From assembly GCF_023015905.1 (NCBI RefSeq), contig NZ_JALKBD010000001.1, positions 124,001 to 188,000 on the forward strand: DNA of 64,000 nucleotides, in the 5' to 3' direction. Within the stretch, counting starts at the first letter, position 1, and each line of letters starts with the position of its first letter. Below the pieces are notes generated by a model, which worked only from the letters and a program-made list of their open reading frames with translations, was not told where the DNA came from and made no database searches. The DNA comes from Arenibacter sp. F20364. GTDB lineage: Bacteria; Bacteroidota; Bacteroidia; Flavobacteriales; Flavobacteriaceae. Of the stretch, positions 44,878 to 54,722 are shown in pieces. A program made the position numbers and the translations under genes.

Positions 44878-45780
44878 TTAGGTAACTGCGAACAGTTTGG
44901 ATAAAAAAATAGATAAGGGTAATAGCAATAATGTAATTAGCCCCACCCACCAGTGGGAAAATCCCACGGCCAAGGTTGCGTCCAAAACAATGATAGATAT
45001 TACCCCGGCCATCACCGCTTTTTTAATGTTTTTGGGTGAATTTTCCGCATATGCCTTCAACAAAGGCCTAAAAATTAGAAAAGCGAACAGTAATAAAAAT
45101 GGGATGGCCTCCAATAAATTAAGACCTGAAGCTGAAAGTAAAACAACAATTCCCACTATCACACTACTATATAAGCCACCAGCAAAAATGATATGACTTT
45201 TATTGTCTCCATGTACCTCTCCCCTACTAATAAGGGTTATGGCCGCAATATATACAACCGGAAAAACAAAATACCCCCAATTAGTGAAATCCCCTAAAAT
45301 GGATATCCCAAGAAGTAAATTCAACCCTCTACAAACTCCCATATTAAGTGGTCCAAAAAAGGGGTGGTGCTTCCCAAAAGCATCATACAAAAGGATAGAA
45401 AGTCCTAAAGTAAGAGCAACAATTCCACTTAAAGAGCTCACCAAAAATGAAAAAAGAACACCTAAATTCATTAATACTCCCCCAAATATTGCTGCAGATC
45501 GCACAGGAATCAGACCGGAAGGAATAGGTCTTTCCGGGCGTTCAACCTTATCCAGTTTATGGTCAAAGACATCATTGAGCACAACGCCCGCAGCATAAAG
45601 GAACACAGAAGAAAATACCAACAATAGTATTTCTCCCATTTTATAAGTATCCCAAGCACTATTAGGTGCTATACCCATAAATAAGCCTGAAATAGCCACG
45701 CCTGCCAAAATATCGGCAGCCGCCGTAGGTAAATTTGCAGGTCTTGCAAGCCTTAAATATCCTTTAAATACAGGATTCAT
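44878..45780 (-). CDS. eboC: EboC, UbiA-family prenyltransferase
   Basis: A 300-residue integral membrane protein with about eight or nine helices. The first Asp-rich motif is N69-D70-V-F-D73-H-K-L-D77, followed by R-P-E-R-P-I-P-S-G, the standard UbiA prenyl-diphosphate binding site. The second Asp motif is weak (around L-Y-D-A-F-G-K-H-H). UbiA enzymes attach isoprenoid chains to aromatic or polar acceptors in the membrane, so in the ebo context it may lipidate the carbocycle made by EboD. Its ATG overlaps the eboB stop by 1 nt (TAATG). Confidence 0.9.
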   Translation of the reverse strand: MNPVFKGYLRLARPANLPTAAADILAGVAISGLFMGIAPNSAWDTYKMGEILLLVFSSVFLYAAGVVLNDVFDHKLDKVERPERPIPSGLIPVRSAAIFGGVLMNLGVLFSFLVSSLSGIVALTLGLSILLYDAFGKHHPFFGPLNMGVCRGLNLLLGISILGDFTNWGYFVFPVVYIAAITLISRGEVHGDNKSHIIFAGGLYSSVIVGIVVLLSASGLNLLEAIPFLLLFAFLIFRPLLKAYAENSPKNIKKAVMAGVISIIVLDATLAVGFSHWWVGLITLLLLPLSIFLSKLFAVT

Positions 45781-46688
45781 TATACTATTTTATCTGCATC
45801 AATCTTAGGCTCCTGCCCTCGCAAAACACTATTGTCGTTATATAATTTGGTTTGATTGATACCTTGTGGTTTTAACCAATCGGATTCTTTCATTTTGCCA
45901 TTTTTTCCAAAAATATCCAATGCATTTTGGTAGCAGGTTTTAACAACATCCGATTTGGCTATCCCTCTTTTCAACATAAGTGAAGCCGTTTTTGGCACTG
46001 CTAGGGGATCACTAACACCCCAGTCGGCAGAACTATCCACAATAATACGGTCGCTTCCAAAATTTCTTACTACCTCCACCATTCTTTCATTCCCCATTTT
46101 AGTTTTTGGGTAAATTGTAAATGCGGCCCAAAAACCACGATCCAATACATCCTTTACCGTCTCTTCGTTATTGTGATCAATAACAACCATGCCCGGATCC
46201 AAGCCATGTTCCAAACAAACCTCCATACTTTTTAAAGTTCCTGCCTTTTTGTCCCTATGTGGGGTATGAATCTGCACGGGAATATTTAATTCCTTGGCCA
46301 TTTCCAACTGCATTCTGAAATATTTGTCTTCGGCAGGAGTCTGATCGTCATAACCAATTTCACCAATGGCCACTACATTTTCCTTATGTACGTACAATGG
46401 CAACAGTTCAATGACCTGTTCTGCCAAGGCCTCATTGTTGGCCTCCTTTGAATTCAACCCTATGGTGCAATAATGTTGTATCCCAAACTGACTAGCCCTA
46501 AACGGCTCCCAACCTACAAGGCTACTATAATAATCTTGAAACGAACCTACCTGGGTACGAGGTTGGCCCAACCAAAACGAAGGTTCTATAATAGCCACTA
46601 CGCCCGCTGCCGCCATTGCCTCATAATCATCGGTTGTTCTGGAGGTCATGTGTACATGCGGGTCAATAATCATCATTTTCTCTTCCAT
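45780..46688 (-). CDS. eboB: EboB, TatD-family metal-dependent hydrolase
   Basis: A 302-residue amidohydrolase-fold protein. The metal ligands follow the TatD pattern: I-I-D-P-H11-V-H13, I-G-E-I-G-Y, I-H-T-P-H-R, V-I-D-H-N and I-V-D-S-S-A-D-W-G. The last motif and the C-terminal L-K-P-Q-G-I are characteristic of the Ebo subgroup rather than the TatD nuclease. First gene of the eboB-F operon; an imperfectly understood palindrome lies 25-36 nt before its start. Substrate unknown. Confidence 0.88.
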   Translation of the reverse strand: MEEKMMIIDPHVHMTSRTTDDYEAMAAAGVVAIIEPSFWLGQPRTQVGSFQDYYSSLVGWEPFRASQFGIQHYCTIGLNSKEANNEALAEQVIELLPLYVHKENVVAIGEIGYDDQTPAEDKYFRMQLEMAKELNIPVQIHTPHRDKKAGTLKSMEVCLEHGLDPGMVVIDHNNEETVKDVLDRGFWAAFTIYPKTKMGNERMVEVVRNFGSDRIIVDSSADWGVSDPLAVPKTASLMLKRGIAKSDVVKTCYQNALDIFGKNGKMKESDWLKPQGINQTKLYNDNSVLRGQEPKIDADKIV

Positions 46689-46712
46689 AATAATACTGTA
46701 TACTTTAATTGA

Positions 46713-46724
46713 TAAACGCGTTTA
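46713..46724. promoter_or_regulatory. Candidate operator before the ebo operon
   Basis: A perfect 12-bp palindrome TAAACGCGTTTA, 25 nt upstream of the eboB ATG. A central CG with flanking AAA/TTT is the usual form of LacI/GalR-family operators. No second copy was found in the window. The role is inferred from symmetry and position. Confidence 0.35.
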
Positions 46725-46936
46725 AAATCATAATGTTTTGTGGGCCAAAAAGGATTTGATCACAAGATTGCGAAAAATTCATTTTTTTAAAATAGACCCC
46801 AACCGCTAAAGTTAATTAATTAATGGGTCATAACGATTATATCGACGCTATTTTAAAAGGGTTTTAACAGAAAATGGGCCTGACAAATTCAATATAGCAA
46901 GACTAAAATCCAATTATATTTCCTCCCTTTCCTTGT

Positions 46937-49900
46937 TTAATATTTCAATACCATAGCGTTAAAATTGCCTATGATTTGCTCCTTGTCTCCCGAGCCTTTA
47001 AAAACTACATAAAGTGCATCAAAATCCTTGGAAGGCTTTACCGGGACAAGGTAGTTCTTCTTTGCTCCCTTTTCTTTGTCAAAATACTTCAGGCTGCTTT
47101 CCCCGATTAGTTGACCGTTAAGATTATTCTCCCTAATTTCAACCTTACCCTCGTACGGATAATCCGCGCCAAAATACATATGCAACTCTATCTCTTTTAA
47201 GCCCTCCAAGCCAATGTCGTTGAATTTTAAATAAGAATTGTTCTTAATGGAACCAACCACTTTTTCTCCTTCCACCTCCCAATCGCTCAATCCTCCACTT
47301 TTTTCATCTGCATTAACGCCTTCATACTTAGGAAACTTAAAAACAATTTGATCTCTAACCGACAGGGCAGATTCGGGCTGCTCTTTGCTTCCCTTATCCG
47401 TATAAGAGGCCATTAAGACATACTTTCCTTGGGTATTCTTGGCCTTATGGGCATTAAAACCAACTTCACCCTGTAGAGCCAAAAGATTTTCATCCTTCCT
47501 AATTTCCGAATTCAATGAAAGAATATAATCCACTATTTTATCTACTTCGGCGACTTTAAGCTGAGGGTGTGCAGACATCATACTTTCTCCCCAAACCCCC
47601 GAGCCTCCCTTAATAATTTTATCGATCAGGTAATTTTTGTCTGCCGCAGAATAACGCGCCGCAATTTCCTCATATGAAGGTCCGTTGACCTTAATATTTA
47701 CGGCATGACAGGCCTTACAATCCGTATCGTCAATAAGCAATTTTCCTTCCGGAATCGTATTCTGCTGATGGCCAATCGTAGCCTTGACCATATCCTCACC
47801 CTCGGGAATATAGTCGAAAGTGACTTTTACGTCCTTGGGATCAATGGTACCCTCAAGGGTACTGCCATCCTGTTTATCCGTAACAACAACCTTATAACCT
47901 ACTTTGCGCCCGTCCCAGTATGTTTTGTTCTTGGTATCCAATTCAATTTTTAATTCTGGAATATCATTGCCTACCAATATTTTATGGGTAGCGATATCAG
48001 TATTACCGGCTTCGTCGGTTACCTTTAAACGAACCGTATAATTTCCGGGATCATTAAAGGTAAAACTCGGCTCCATCGACCTATCCTGTACTTCCTCCGA
48101 ATTAAAATACCATTCGTACTGCAACTTGTCCCTATCAAAATCTTCAGAGCTACTTCCAGAAAAACTTACAGTAAAGGGCTCGGCCCCAACCATTTTATCC
48201 GAAGTAATTCGCGAAACTGGACTGCGATTTCCACTTACATAACCAATCCTGTTTAAACGGGCATCCATGTTTTGGGAATTCCATTTTTGCCCATATTCAA
48301 GGACATATAGGTTGCCATCTGAAGCAAAAAGCATGTCCATTGGATGGGAAAACTCGTCACTAGGCATAAAGGGATCCGCCTTTACATAGTTGTGATCTTT
48401 ATCTAAGGTTACCACATAGATCCAATCGCGCATCCATTCATACAGTAAAATCTTATTCTCAAAATATTCCGGAAATTTATTGGTGGCATTTGGATGGTTG
48501 GCAGCATGATAAATAGGGCCCGCCATTGGGTTAACACCTCCAGAACCCAACCAAGGAAATTCTTCGGAAGCACTATAGGAAAACCATATCATTGATTCCT
48601 GGGCCGGAGGAAGCTCCCTTATACCTGTATTGTTTGGAGAATCGTTTATCAATCTGGCAGGGTTAAATTTTTCCCCAGGGGTTTCAGTGGTAAAATTATA
48701 ATCGTTATAAGCCTGATTATTACCTCGGGTATAGGGCCATCCCCAATTCCCGGATTTTCTTGCCTGATCAAATTCGCCCATACCATGTGGCCCGCGGTTG
48801 GGATCGCCCTTACCAGCATCCGGACCAACGTCTCCCCAATACAAATATCCAGTTTCACTATCTATGGAAAACCTAAAAGGGTTACGCGACCCCATTACAT
48901 AAATTTCCGGTCTAGTGTTAGGAGTGCCCACAGGAAAAAGGTTTCCTTCAGGAATGGAATATGTCCCATCGTCCTCTGGTTTAATTCTCAAAATCTTTCC
49001 TCTAAGGTCATTGGCGTTGGCAGCCGATTTTTGAGCGTCCCAAAGTGCCCTGCCTTCCCGTTCGTCAATTGGGGCATAGCCAGAAGATTCAAACGGGTTG
49101 GTGTTGTCTCCCAAACCAATAAATAAATTGCCATCGGGACCAAATTCCAGGGCCCCTCCACTATGACAGCACTTGCGTATAGTTGGAATGCTCAAAAGAT
49201 TTTTCTCAGAGGCCATATCCAAAGAATCGCCTACCAAGGTAAATCTTGAAATGCGTTGTTCATGTATATCGCCAGGGGCGGAATAAAATAAATAGATCCA
49301 ATTATTTTTCTGATAATTGGGATCTACGGCTATGCCCAACAACCCATCTTCATTCCCATAAAACAAATCAAGCTGGGCTAATTGCTTAGTTTTTTCCTCT
49401 TTAAAGTCATAGAGTTTTAGAGCTCCCCTTCTCTCCACGAACAAAATCCCCCTTCCGGGAAGTTCTTCCAGTTCCATGGGCTCGTTCAGGTTAAAATCGA
49501 GGACTTTGCGTACATATCTGTTTTCCTCAGGTATCCTTTCGGTCTTTGCCCTACTGTAATCCAAACCATTATTTCCTATGACATAGGAAAGACCTCCTAG
49601 CACATGATTTAAAAAAATAGGATCCTCAAAAGTTGCATCTGTATGGCCCATTTCCGTATAAAAGGACCTACCACCATCGTAGTCGTGATACCAGGTTATT
49701 GGATGATGCTCCCCATTTTCACCCCCTTCATAACTGGTCTCGTCAATCTCTAACAATACTTTTATATCAGGGTTGATATCCCTAAAATTGTACCATTCAT
49801 CTGTCTTCATCCATGTATCGGCCATAGATTTGGTAGCTGAGTGGTTTTTATCGATTATGTTCAACCTTGCTTCTTGAATTTTGGGATGACCTTTAAAATA

Positions 49901-50287
49901 GGCGCCTACCAATTTATTGTACCAGGGCCAACCATATTCCGTATCCGTAGCCGCATGAATTCCGAAAAATCCGCCGCCTGCTTGAATATATCTCTCAAAA
50001 TCGGCCTGCTGCACTTCATTCAAAATATCCCCCGTAGTATTTAAAAAAACGACGGCCGAGTATTGCTGTAAAATTTCTTCGGTGAAATAGGTAGCATCTT
50101 CCGTTGCGTCTACCGAAAATCCATTTTCTGCACCCAACTTTTTGAAAGCCTCAATCCCCGCCTCAATGGACCCATGCCTAAATCCTTCCGTTTTACTAAA
50201 AACCAACAATTTATCTTCCTTGGAAGTACAAGAACCAAGAAAACCTATCAAGATCATTATTAATGAAGACCTTAAAAACTTACCCAT
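46937..50287 (-). CDS. Multidomain lipoprotein: ThuA / sugar dehydrogenase / PKD / cytochrome c / C-terminal beta domain
   Basis: An 1116-residue lipoprotein (lipobox F-L-G-S-C20), hence in the envelope. Domains in order: ThuA-like glutamine-amidotransferase fold (about 25-235, with G-G-G-F-F-G-I-H-A-A-T-D), a PQQ-type glucose/sorbosone dehydrogenase beta-propeller (about 255-690, with H-S-G-G-A-L-E-F-G-P-D-G-N-L-F-I and G-S-R-N-P-F-R), a PKD domain (about 695-790, ending Y-T-V-R-L-K-V-T-D), a c-type cytochrome with C857-K-A-C-H861 and a likely Met ligand in S-M-M-S-A-H-P, and a carbohydrate-binding-like beta domain (about 960-1116). It should oxidise a sugar or glycoside and pass electrons through its haem. 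ThuA proteins act on 3-keto-glycosides. It lies between eboA and eboB on the ebo strand, 248 nt before eboB. Confidence 0.88.
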   Translation of the reverse strand: MGKFLRSSLIMILIGFLGSCTSKEDKLLVFSKTEGFRHGSIEAGIEAFKKLGAENGFSVDATEDATYFTEEILQQYSAVVFLNTTGDILNEVQQADFERYIQAGGGFFGIHAATDTEYGWPWYNKLVGAYFKGHPKIQEARLNIIDKNHSATKSMADTWMKTDEWYNFRDINPDIKVLLEIDETSYEGGENGEHHPITWYHDYDGGRSFYTEMGHTDATFEDPIFLNHVLGGLSYVIGNNGLDYSRAKTERIPEENRYVRKVLDFNLNEPMELEELPGRGILFVERRGALKLYDFKEEKTKQLAQLDLFYGNEDGLLGIAVDPNYQKNNWIYLFYSAPGDIHEQRISRFTLVGDSLDMASEKNLLSIPTIRKCCHSGGALEFGPDGNLFIGLGDNTNPFESSGYAPIDEREGRALWDAQKSAANANDLRGKILRIKPEDDGTYSIPEGNLFPVGTPNTRPEIYVMGSRNPFRFSIDSETGYLYWGDVGPDAGKGDPNRGPHGMGEFDQARKSGNWGWPYTRGNNQAYNDYNFTTETPGEKFNPARLINDSPNNTGIRELPPAQESMIWFSYSASEEFPWLGSGGVNPMAGPIYHAANHPNATNKFPEYFENKILLYEWMRDWIYVVTLDKDHNYVKADPFMPSDEFSHPMDMLFASDGNLYVLEYGQKWNSQNMDARLNRIGYVSGNRSPVSRITSDKMVGAEPFTVSFSGSSSEDFDRDKLQYEWYFNSEEVQDRSMEPSFTFNDPGNYTVRLKVTDEAGNTDIATHKILVGNDIPELKIELDTKNKTYWDGRKVGYKVVVTDKQDGSTLEGTIDPKDVKVTFDYIPEGEDMVKATIGHQQNTIPEGKLLIDDTDCKACHAVNIKVNGPSYEEIAARYSAADKNYLIDKIIKGGSGVWGESMMSAHPQLKVAEVDKIVDYILSLNSEIRKDENLLALQGEVGFNAHKAKNTQGKYVLMASYTDKGSKEQPESALSVRDQIVFKFPKYEGVNADEKSGGLSDWEVEGEKVVGSIKNNSYLKFNDIGLEGLKEIELHMYFGADYPYEGKVEIRENNLNGQLIGESSLKYFDKEKGAKKNYLVPVKPSKDFDALYVVFKGSGDKEQIIGNFNAMVLKY

Positions 50288-50354
50288 ATTAACTATTTAT
50301 TTAATCAATGATTTTTAGAGATAAACTCCCAGCTCAATATTCACATTTTAAAAC

Positions 50355-50388
50355 CAAAATCTAGATAGTTCAAAACATTATATGCAAA
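50355..50388 (-). promoter_or_regulatory. Candidate promoter of the 1116-residue lipoprotein gene
   Basis: On the minus strand TTTG (50388-50385), 21 nt, TAGATTTTG (50363-50355). The -7 element has one inserted T relative to TAnnTTTG. The leader would be about 65 nt. Confidence 0.4.
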
Positions 50389-50647
50389 AACTGATACTTT
50401 TTGTGCCTAAAACCTCTTATATTAGACAATAATGCAGCAATTTAAATCATTTAGAAATATTTTTACCATAACCCAGCAAAAAATACTTCCCTGCCCAATA
50501 ATTTACCTGTCTTGGATTTTCCTCTTTTTTAATCCCAATTACCTAGGAGTCAATATTCTATACTAGTCCTAGCATTTCCAATAATGCCCTTCCTTGGAAG
50601 CAAGAGAAAAATACTAACCCGATTTAAATGTTAAATTTCAACCCACC

Positions 50648-50679
50648 TTGACTTTAGACTCTGATTAATGATACCTTTA
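50648..50679 (+). promoter_or_regulatory. Candidate promoter of the DUF1080 gene
   Basis: TTG (50648-50650), 21 nt, TACCTTTA (50672-50679), one mismatch in the last base of the -7 box, 33 nt before the ATG at 50712. Confidence 0.35.
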
Positions 50680-50711
50680 AGGCTTATTTTTTTTTAAACA
50701 AGCACAATCAA

Positions 50712-52601
50712 ATGAAAATCAAATTATCAATCCTCCTTCTTTTTTCAGGATTCAGCATGTTCTCGCAAGAACAATTATCGCTGGAAAACCTCAACGATTT
50801 CAAGGATCCCTCCAGTAACTGGAAGATAGTCGGAGATGTAGTGGCCGATAGGAACATTACCGTACACACCCACCAGGACCCAGAGCCAATTAATTTATCC
50901 AAAAAGGAAAAAAGAAAACAAAAAAAGTCCAAAGAAACAATACATCCCATACACGTTGAACCGGGAACAGGTGTATTGTACAACGATTATTCCTTTACCC
51001 AAAAAGACCATCTTTTATCCCAATGGGAACATGGGGATATAAAATTGGAAATGGAGATCTTAATTCCCAATGGATCAAATTCGGGTATCTATTTGCAAGG
51101 TCGATATGAGCTACAGATAAAAGATAGCTGGGGAGTTCAAAATCCTACTTCCAGTGATTTTGGAGGAATCCATAGAAACTGGGAACAAGAACCTTCAAAG
51201 GTTTTTCTGGGAATTACCCCTTTGAGCAATCCGGCCAAAGCCCCTGGTTTATGGCAAAAGATTAAAATTCATTTTGAAGCACCCAAATTCAATGATAAGG
51301 GGGAAAAGATTGCCAATGCAAAATTCGTTTCCGTAGAATTGAACGACGTTTTAATTCATAGTAATGTGGAAGTGCCCTTACCTACCGGGGGGCCAATTTC
51401 CGCAGAAGAAACCGCTATGGGTCCCCTGATGATACAAGGAGATCATGGCCCAATGGCTTTTAGAAATATAAAGTATCAACTTTTGGGAGAATCCAATGTT
51501 ACCCTTTCCAATTTATCTTATATTACTTATAAGGGTAATTTTAAAGGCCTAGAAGAATTGGAAACCGCAAATGGTACCCGAGAGAAATCAGCGAAACTTA
51601 TAGACATCACGGTCATAAATGAAGAAGATCATTATGGTATTGTATATAAAGGAGAAATTAATGTTCCCAAAGCGGACGATTACGTCTTTTCCATAGGATA
51701 TACAGGAGGTATCCATTTTACTATTGACGGAAAAAACATTGCTACCAATAATTCATCCGAATCCCAAGAGAATTTAGAAAAATTCGTTTCCCTAACTGCG
51801 GGAGACCATGAATTTACATTGACCAATATTAAAAGTGCCGGTTGGAGAGCACCTAGATTGGGCCTTTCAATTGGGACCGCACATACCAATCCAAAAGCAT
51901 TCCATGCTTACGACTCCTATCCCCCGAACATCAGTTCTGTTTCCCCAATTTTGGTCAATGCCGAAGCCAAACCTCGTATGCTAAGAGGTTTTGTTGCATT
52001 TAAAGGCAAGGAAAAACGTCTTTCCCATACCATTGGAGTTGGGACTCCTGAAGGAATTAATTTTGTTTATGACATGGGCTCTGAAAATCTTGTTGGGATG
52101 TGGCGAGGAACTTTTGTAGATGCCACCCCTATGTGGCATAATCGAGGTGATGGTTCCTTTAAACCCAACGGATCCGTACAATGGACTTTTCTAAATCAAC
52201 CCTTGGCCGCCCTGAGCGACTTACAAAGTCCTTTTCCCAAAACGGGCAGCTCACCAGAATTTAAATCGGGAGGGTATACCCTGAATCCAGCTAATGGACT
52301 ACCTATCTTTAAATACACCTACAAAGGAGTTGAAGTGGAGAACAAGGTTTATCCAAATGACAACAATACACATTTGATCAATGAAGTGAATTTTTCCAAA
52401 ACTGGGGAATCTAATTGGTATTACAAAATCGCTTCCGGGAAGGCCAAGAAATTGGCCGACGGGTCGTTCGATGTTAATGACCACCAATTCTATGTAAACG
52501 TACTTTCTGGTCAAGAGCCAATCATTAGAGAGGTAAATGATGAATCGGAAATAATTATTCCCGTGGATGGCAGTACAATTAAATATGAAATAATCTGGTA
52601 A
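50712..52601 (+). CDS. Exported DUF1080 / PA14-like glycoside-processing protein
   Basis: A 629-residue exported protein (signal peptide 1-18, ending M-F-S-Q). The N-terminal part (about 25-255) is a DUF1080 domain, now called the 3-keto-disaccharide hydrolase domain, a concanavalin-like fold with L-E-M-E-I-L-I-P-N-G-S-N-S-G-I-Y-L-Q-G and Y-E-L-Q-I-K-D-S. A PA14-like domain follows (about 265-390, with D-Y-V-F-S-I and F-T-I-D-G-K-N-I). The last 240 residues contain M-W-R-G-T-F-V-D-A-T-P-M-W-H-N-R-G and belong to a domain often found next to sugar-dehydrogenase cytochromes. It is followed after 5 nt by such an enzyme. Together they would oxidise and cleave a glycoside outside the cytoplasm. 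Confidence 0.82.
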   Translation: MKIKLSILLLFSGFSMFSQEQLSLENLNDFKDPSSNWKIVGDVVADRNITVHTHQDPEPINLSKKEKRKQKKSKETIHPIHVEPGTGVLYNDYSFTQKDHLLSQWEHGDIKLEMEILIPNGSNSGIYLQGRYELQIKDSWGVQNPTSSDFGGIHRNWEQEPSKVFLGITPLSNPAKAPGLWQKIKIHFEAPKFNDKGEKIANAKFVSVELNDVLIHSNVEVPLPTGGPISAEETAMGPLMIQGDHGPMAFRNIKYQLLGESNVTLSNLSYITYKGNFKGLEELETANGTREKSAKLIDITVINEEDHYGIVYKGEINVPKADDYVFSIGYTGGIHFTIDGKNIATNNSSESQENLEKFVSLTAGDHEFTLTNIKSAGWRAPRLGLSIGTAHTNPKAFHAYDSYPPNISSVSPILVNAEAKPRMLRGFVAFKGKEKRLSHTIGVGTPEGINFVYDMGSENLVGMWRGTFVDATPMWHNRGDGSFKPNGSVQWTFLNQPLAALSDLQSPFPKTGSSPEFKSGGYTLNPANGLPIFKYTYKGVEVENKVYPNDNNTHLINEVNFSKTGESNWYYKIASGKAKKLADGSFDVNDHQFYVNVLSGQEPIIREVNDESEIIIPVDGSTIKYEIIW

Positions 52602-52606
52602 AAAAT

Positions 52607-54553
52607 ATGAGAACCATTATACAAATTAAAATACAAACCGTAAAGATTTTAAGCCTGGCTACCTTGTTTTTAACAACAACATTGGTATTTGCCCAAAATC
52701 CGGCAGATGAGGAGGATTTTTACAGATTAACTACGATACCAACCCCTGAAGGAATCCAATTGGAAGGAGGGGGAGTACTATCCCTTCCCAATGGCAATCT
52801 TGCCGTGTGCACGAGACGTGGAGATGTTTGGATCATTGAAAATCCATCCATGGCCAATGGGGTATCGCCCACTTTTAAAAAATTCGCTTCAGGTTTACAC
52901 GAACCCTTGGGACTGGCGTATCACGATCAGGCCCTATATACGGCACAAAGAGGTGAATTAACCAAATTAATAGATACCAATGGGGACAACATTGCCGATG
53001 AATATAAGACCATTTATGCATGGCCTGTTTCCACGCATTATCACGAATATTCCTTTGGTCCCGTACTGGCACCGGACAATACTTTTTTCGTGACCGCTAA
53101 TGTCGCCTTCGGCAATGAAGAATGGTGGAGAGGGGAAAGCAGGGAACCATGGAGGGCATGGACTATGAAAATTACAGAGGATGGCGAAATGGAACCTTGG
53201 GCCACGGGGATGCGATCTCCCGCAGGCTATGGACTGGTAAACGATGAATTATTTTACACGGACAACCAAGGAGACTGGGTAGGTTCCGGCGCCATTTGGC
53301 ATCTACCAAAAGGTGCATTTACCGGCCATCCAGCAGGCCTCAGATGGACAGGCCACAAGGATTCCCCAATCAAACTTACGGAAGAAGAGTTTTATAGCAA
53401 GTTAGACAAAAGACAGGTCAAGGTAAATGGCAGGTACGTAAAACCAGAAAATATTAGGGATGAAGAAAATCCAGCTTTTGTTTATGAAATAAAAAAATCT
53501 ATTCCCGAATTACAATTACCTGCGGTAATCTTACCGCATGGTATTTTGGGCATATCCAATTCAGAAATCAAAGTTGATAAAACCCAAGGTAAATTTGGTC
53601 CGTTTGGAGGTCAATTGCTTGTTGGCGACATGGGGCAAAGCAAGATCATGAGAGTAGTACTTGAGAAAGTCAAAGGAGAATACCAGGGGGTAGCCTTCGA
53701 CTTTAGAACGGGCTTTCAGTCCGGAGTAATGCGTATGGATTTCGATAATGAAGGAAGGCTTTTTGTCGGAGAGACCAATAGGGGTTGGGGTTCTGCAGGG
53801 ACCACTAATTCCGGTCTGGAATATTTAACATGGACAGGGCGCACCCCATTTGAAATGAAAACCGTAAGTGCAATGCCGGATGGATTTGAGATTGAATTTA
53901 CAATGCCCGTGGAGAAAGCTTCGGCCGAGGATCTGGATTCTTATTTTGGCAAAAGCTACATTTACAAATATCATGCAGCCTATGGCAGCCCGCAGACCAA
54001 TATTGAGGAAATCAAAATCAAAGGTGTAAAAGTAAGTGACGACGGTATGAAGGTTCGGGTAGTCGTAGATAATCTTAGACAATACCATGTTCACGAAATT
54101 ATGTTACCAGGGGTAAAGGCCAAAGAATCCGGGAACACCATTTTACATCCTACCTTGTACTATACCCTTAACAATATACCGGAGGGCACTACAATTCCCG
54201 TATCAGAACTATCGACCAAGCGAAGTAGTTTATTAAAAAAGGCTGTTAGCATTAAGAAAAAGACACCCAAAAAACCAATAGCCATGGACAAGGTTTTGTC
54301 GGACGTTGAAGTACAGCCTCTTCTAATGACCAATACTTGTGTAGCATGCCACCATAAGAACAAAAGGGTCATTGGGCCTTCCTTTACCGAAATTTCCAAA
54401 CGCAGTTACAGCAATGAAAAAATCGTGGAATTAATTTATAATCCACAACCCAAAAACTGGCCAGAATACGCAACACCTATGGCGCCCATGCCCCATGTAC
54501 CCAAAGATGAAGCTCTTAAAATTGCCGGATGGATAAATTCATTGAAGAAGTAA
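52607..54553 (+). CDS. Exported sugar dehydrogenase-like protein with cytochrome c domain
   Basis: A 648-residue exported protein (signal peptide to about residue 29, ending L-V-F-A-Q). A beta-propeller of the glucose/sorbosone dehydrogenase type fills about 35-420, with L-P-N-G-N-L-A-V, H-E-P-L-G-L-A-Y and M-D-F-D-N-E-G-R-L-F-V-G-E-T-N-R-G-W-G. A linker region leads to a C-terminal cytochrome c with C-V-A-C-H-H and a likely distal Met in A-T-P-M-A-P-M-P. It has no ThuA or PKD part, unlike the 1116-residue protein across the divergent promoter. Cotranscribed with the DUF1080 gene (5-nt gap). A substrate in the 3-keto-glycoside pathway is inferred from that neighbour. Confidence 0.85.
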   Translation: MRTIIQIKIQTVKILSLATLFLTTTLVFAQNPADEEDFYRLTTIPTPEGIQLEGGGVLSLPNGNLAVCTRRGDVWIIENPSMANGVSPTFKKFASGLHEPLGLAYHDQALYTAQRGELTKLIDTNGDNIADEYKTIYAWPVSTHYHEYSFGPVLAPDNTFFVTANVAFGNEEWWRGESREPWRAWTMKITEDGEMEPWATGMRSPAGYGLVNDELFYTDNQGDWVGSGAIWHLPKGAFTGHPAGLRWTGHKDSPIKLTEEEFYSKLDKRQVKVNGRYVKPENIRDEENPAFVYEIKKSIPELQLPAVILPHGILGISNSEIKVDKTQGKFGPFGGQLLVGDMGQSKIMRVVLEKVKGEYQGVAFDFRTGFQSGVMRMDFDNEGRLFVGETNRGWGSAGTTNSGLEYLTWTGRTPFEMKTVSAMPDGFEIEFTMPVEKASAEDLDSYFGKSYIYKYHAAYGSPQTNIEEIKIKGVKVSDDGMKVRVVVDNLRQYHVHEIMLPGVKAKESGNTILHPTLYYTLNNIPEGTTIPVSELSTKRSSLLKKAVSIKKKTPKKPIAMDKVLSDVEVQPLLMTNTCVACHHKNKRVIGPSFTEISKRSYSNEKIVELIYNPQPKNWPEYATPMAPMPHVPKDEALKIAGWINSLKK

Positions 54554-54576
54554 GACTCAATAAAAGGTATTAAACC

Positions 54577-54659
54577 TCAGGGCAAGCCCTGAACCCAATA
54601 ATAGGAATCGACCCAAGGGTCGAGGTACTGAACCTAGATCCCGCCGAAAAAGGCGGGAT
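54577..54659. repeat. Three consecutive palindromic hairpins
   Basis: TCAGGGC-AA-GCCCTGA (54577-54592), TCGACCC-AA-GGGTCGA (54608-54623) and ATCCCGCC-GAAAAA-GGCGGGAT (54638-54659). The three differ in sequence but share size and spacing of about 15 nt. They lie after a plus-strand gene and before a classic terminator. Confidence 0.6.
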
Positions 54660-54722
54660 TAGTTCAACTTTCAATTTTCAGTGCGTCTTACTGACTTCTC
54701 AAAATTGAGTTTCAATAATAAA

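Larger units (their letters stand above)
50288..50711. other. Divergent intergenic region of the oxidation module
   Basis: 424 nt of A+T-rich sequence between the 1116-residue lipoprotein and the DUF1080 gene. It holds candidate promoters for both directions, listed separately. No small gene or RNA was recognised. Confidence 0.5.
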
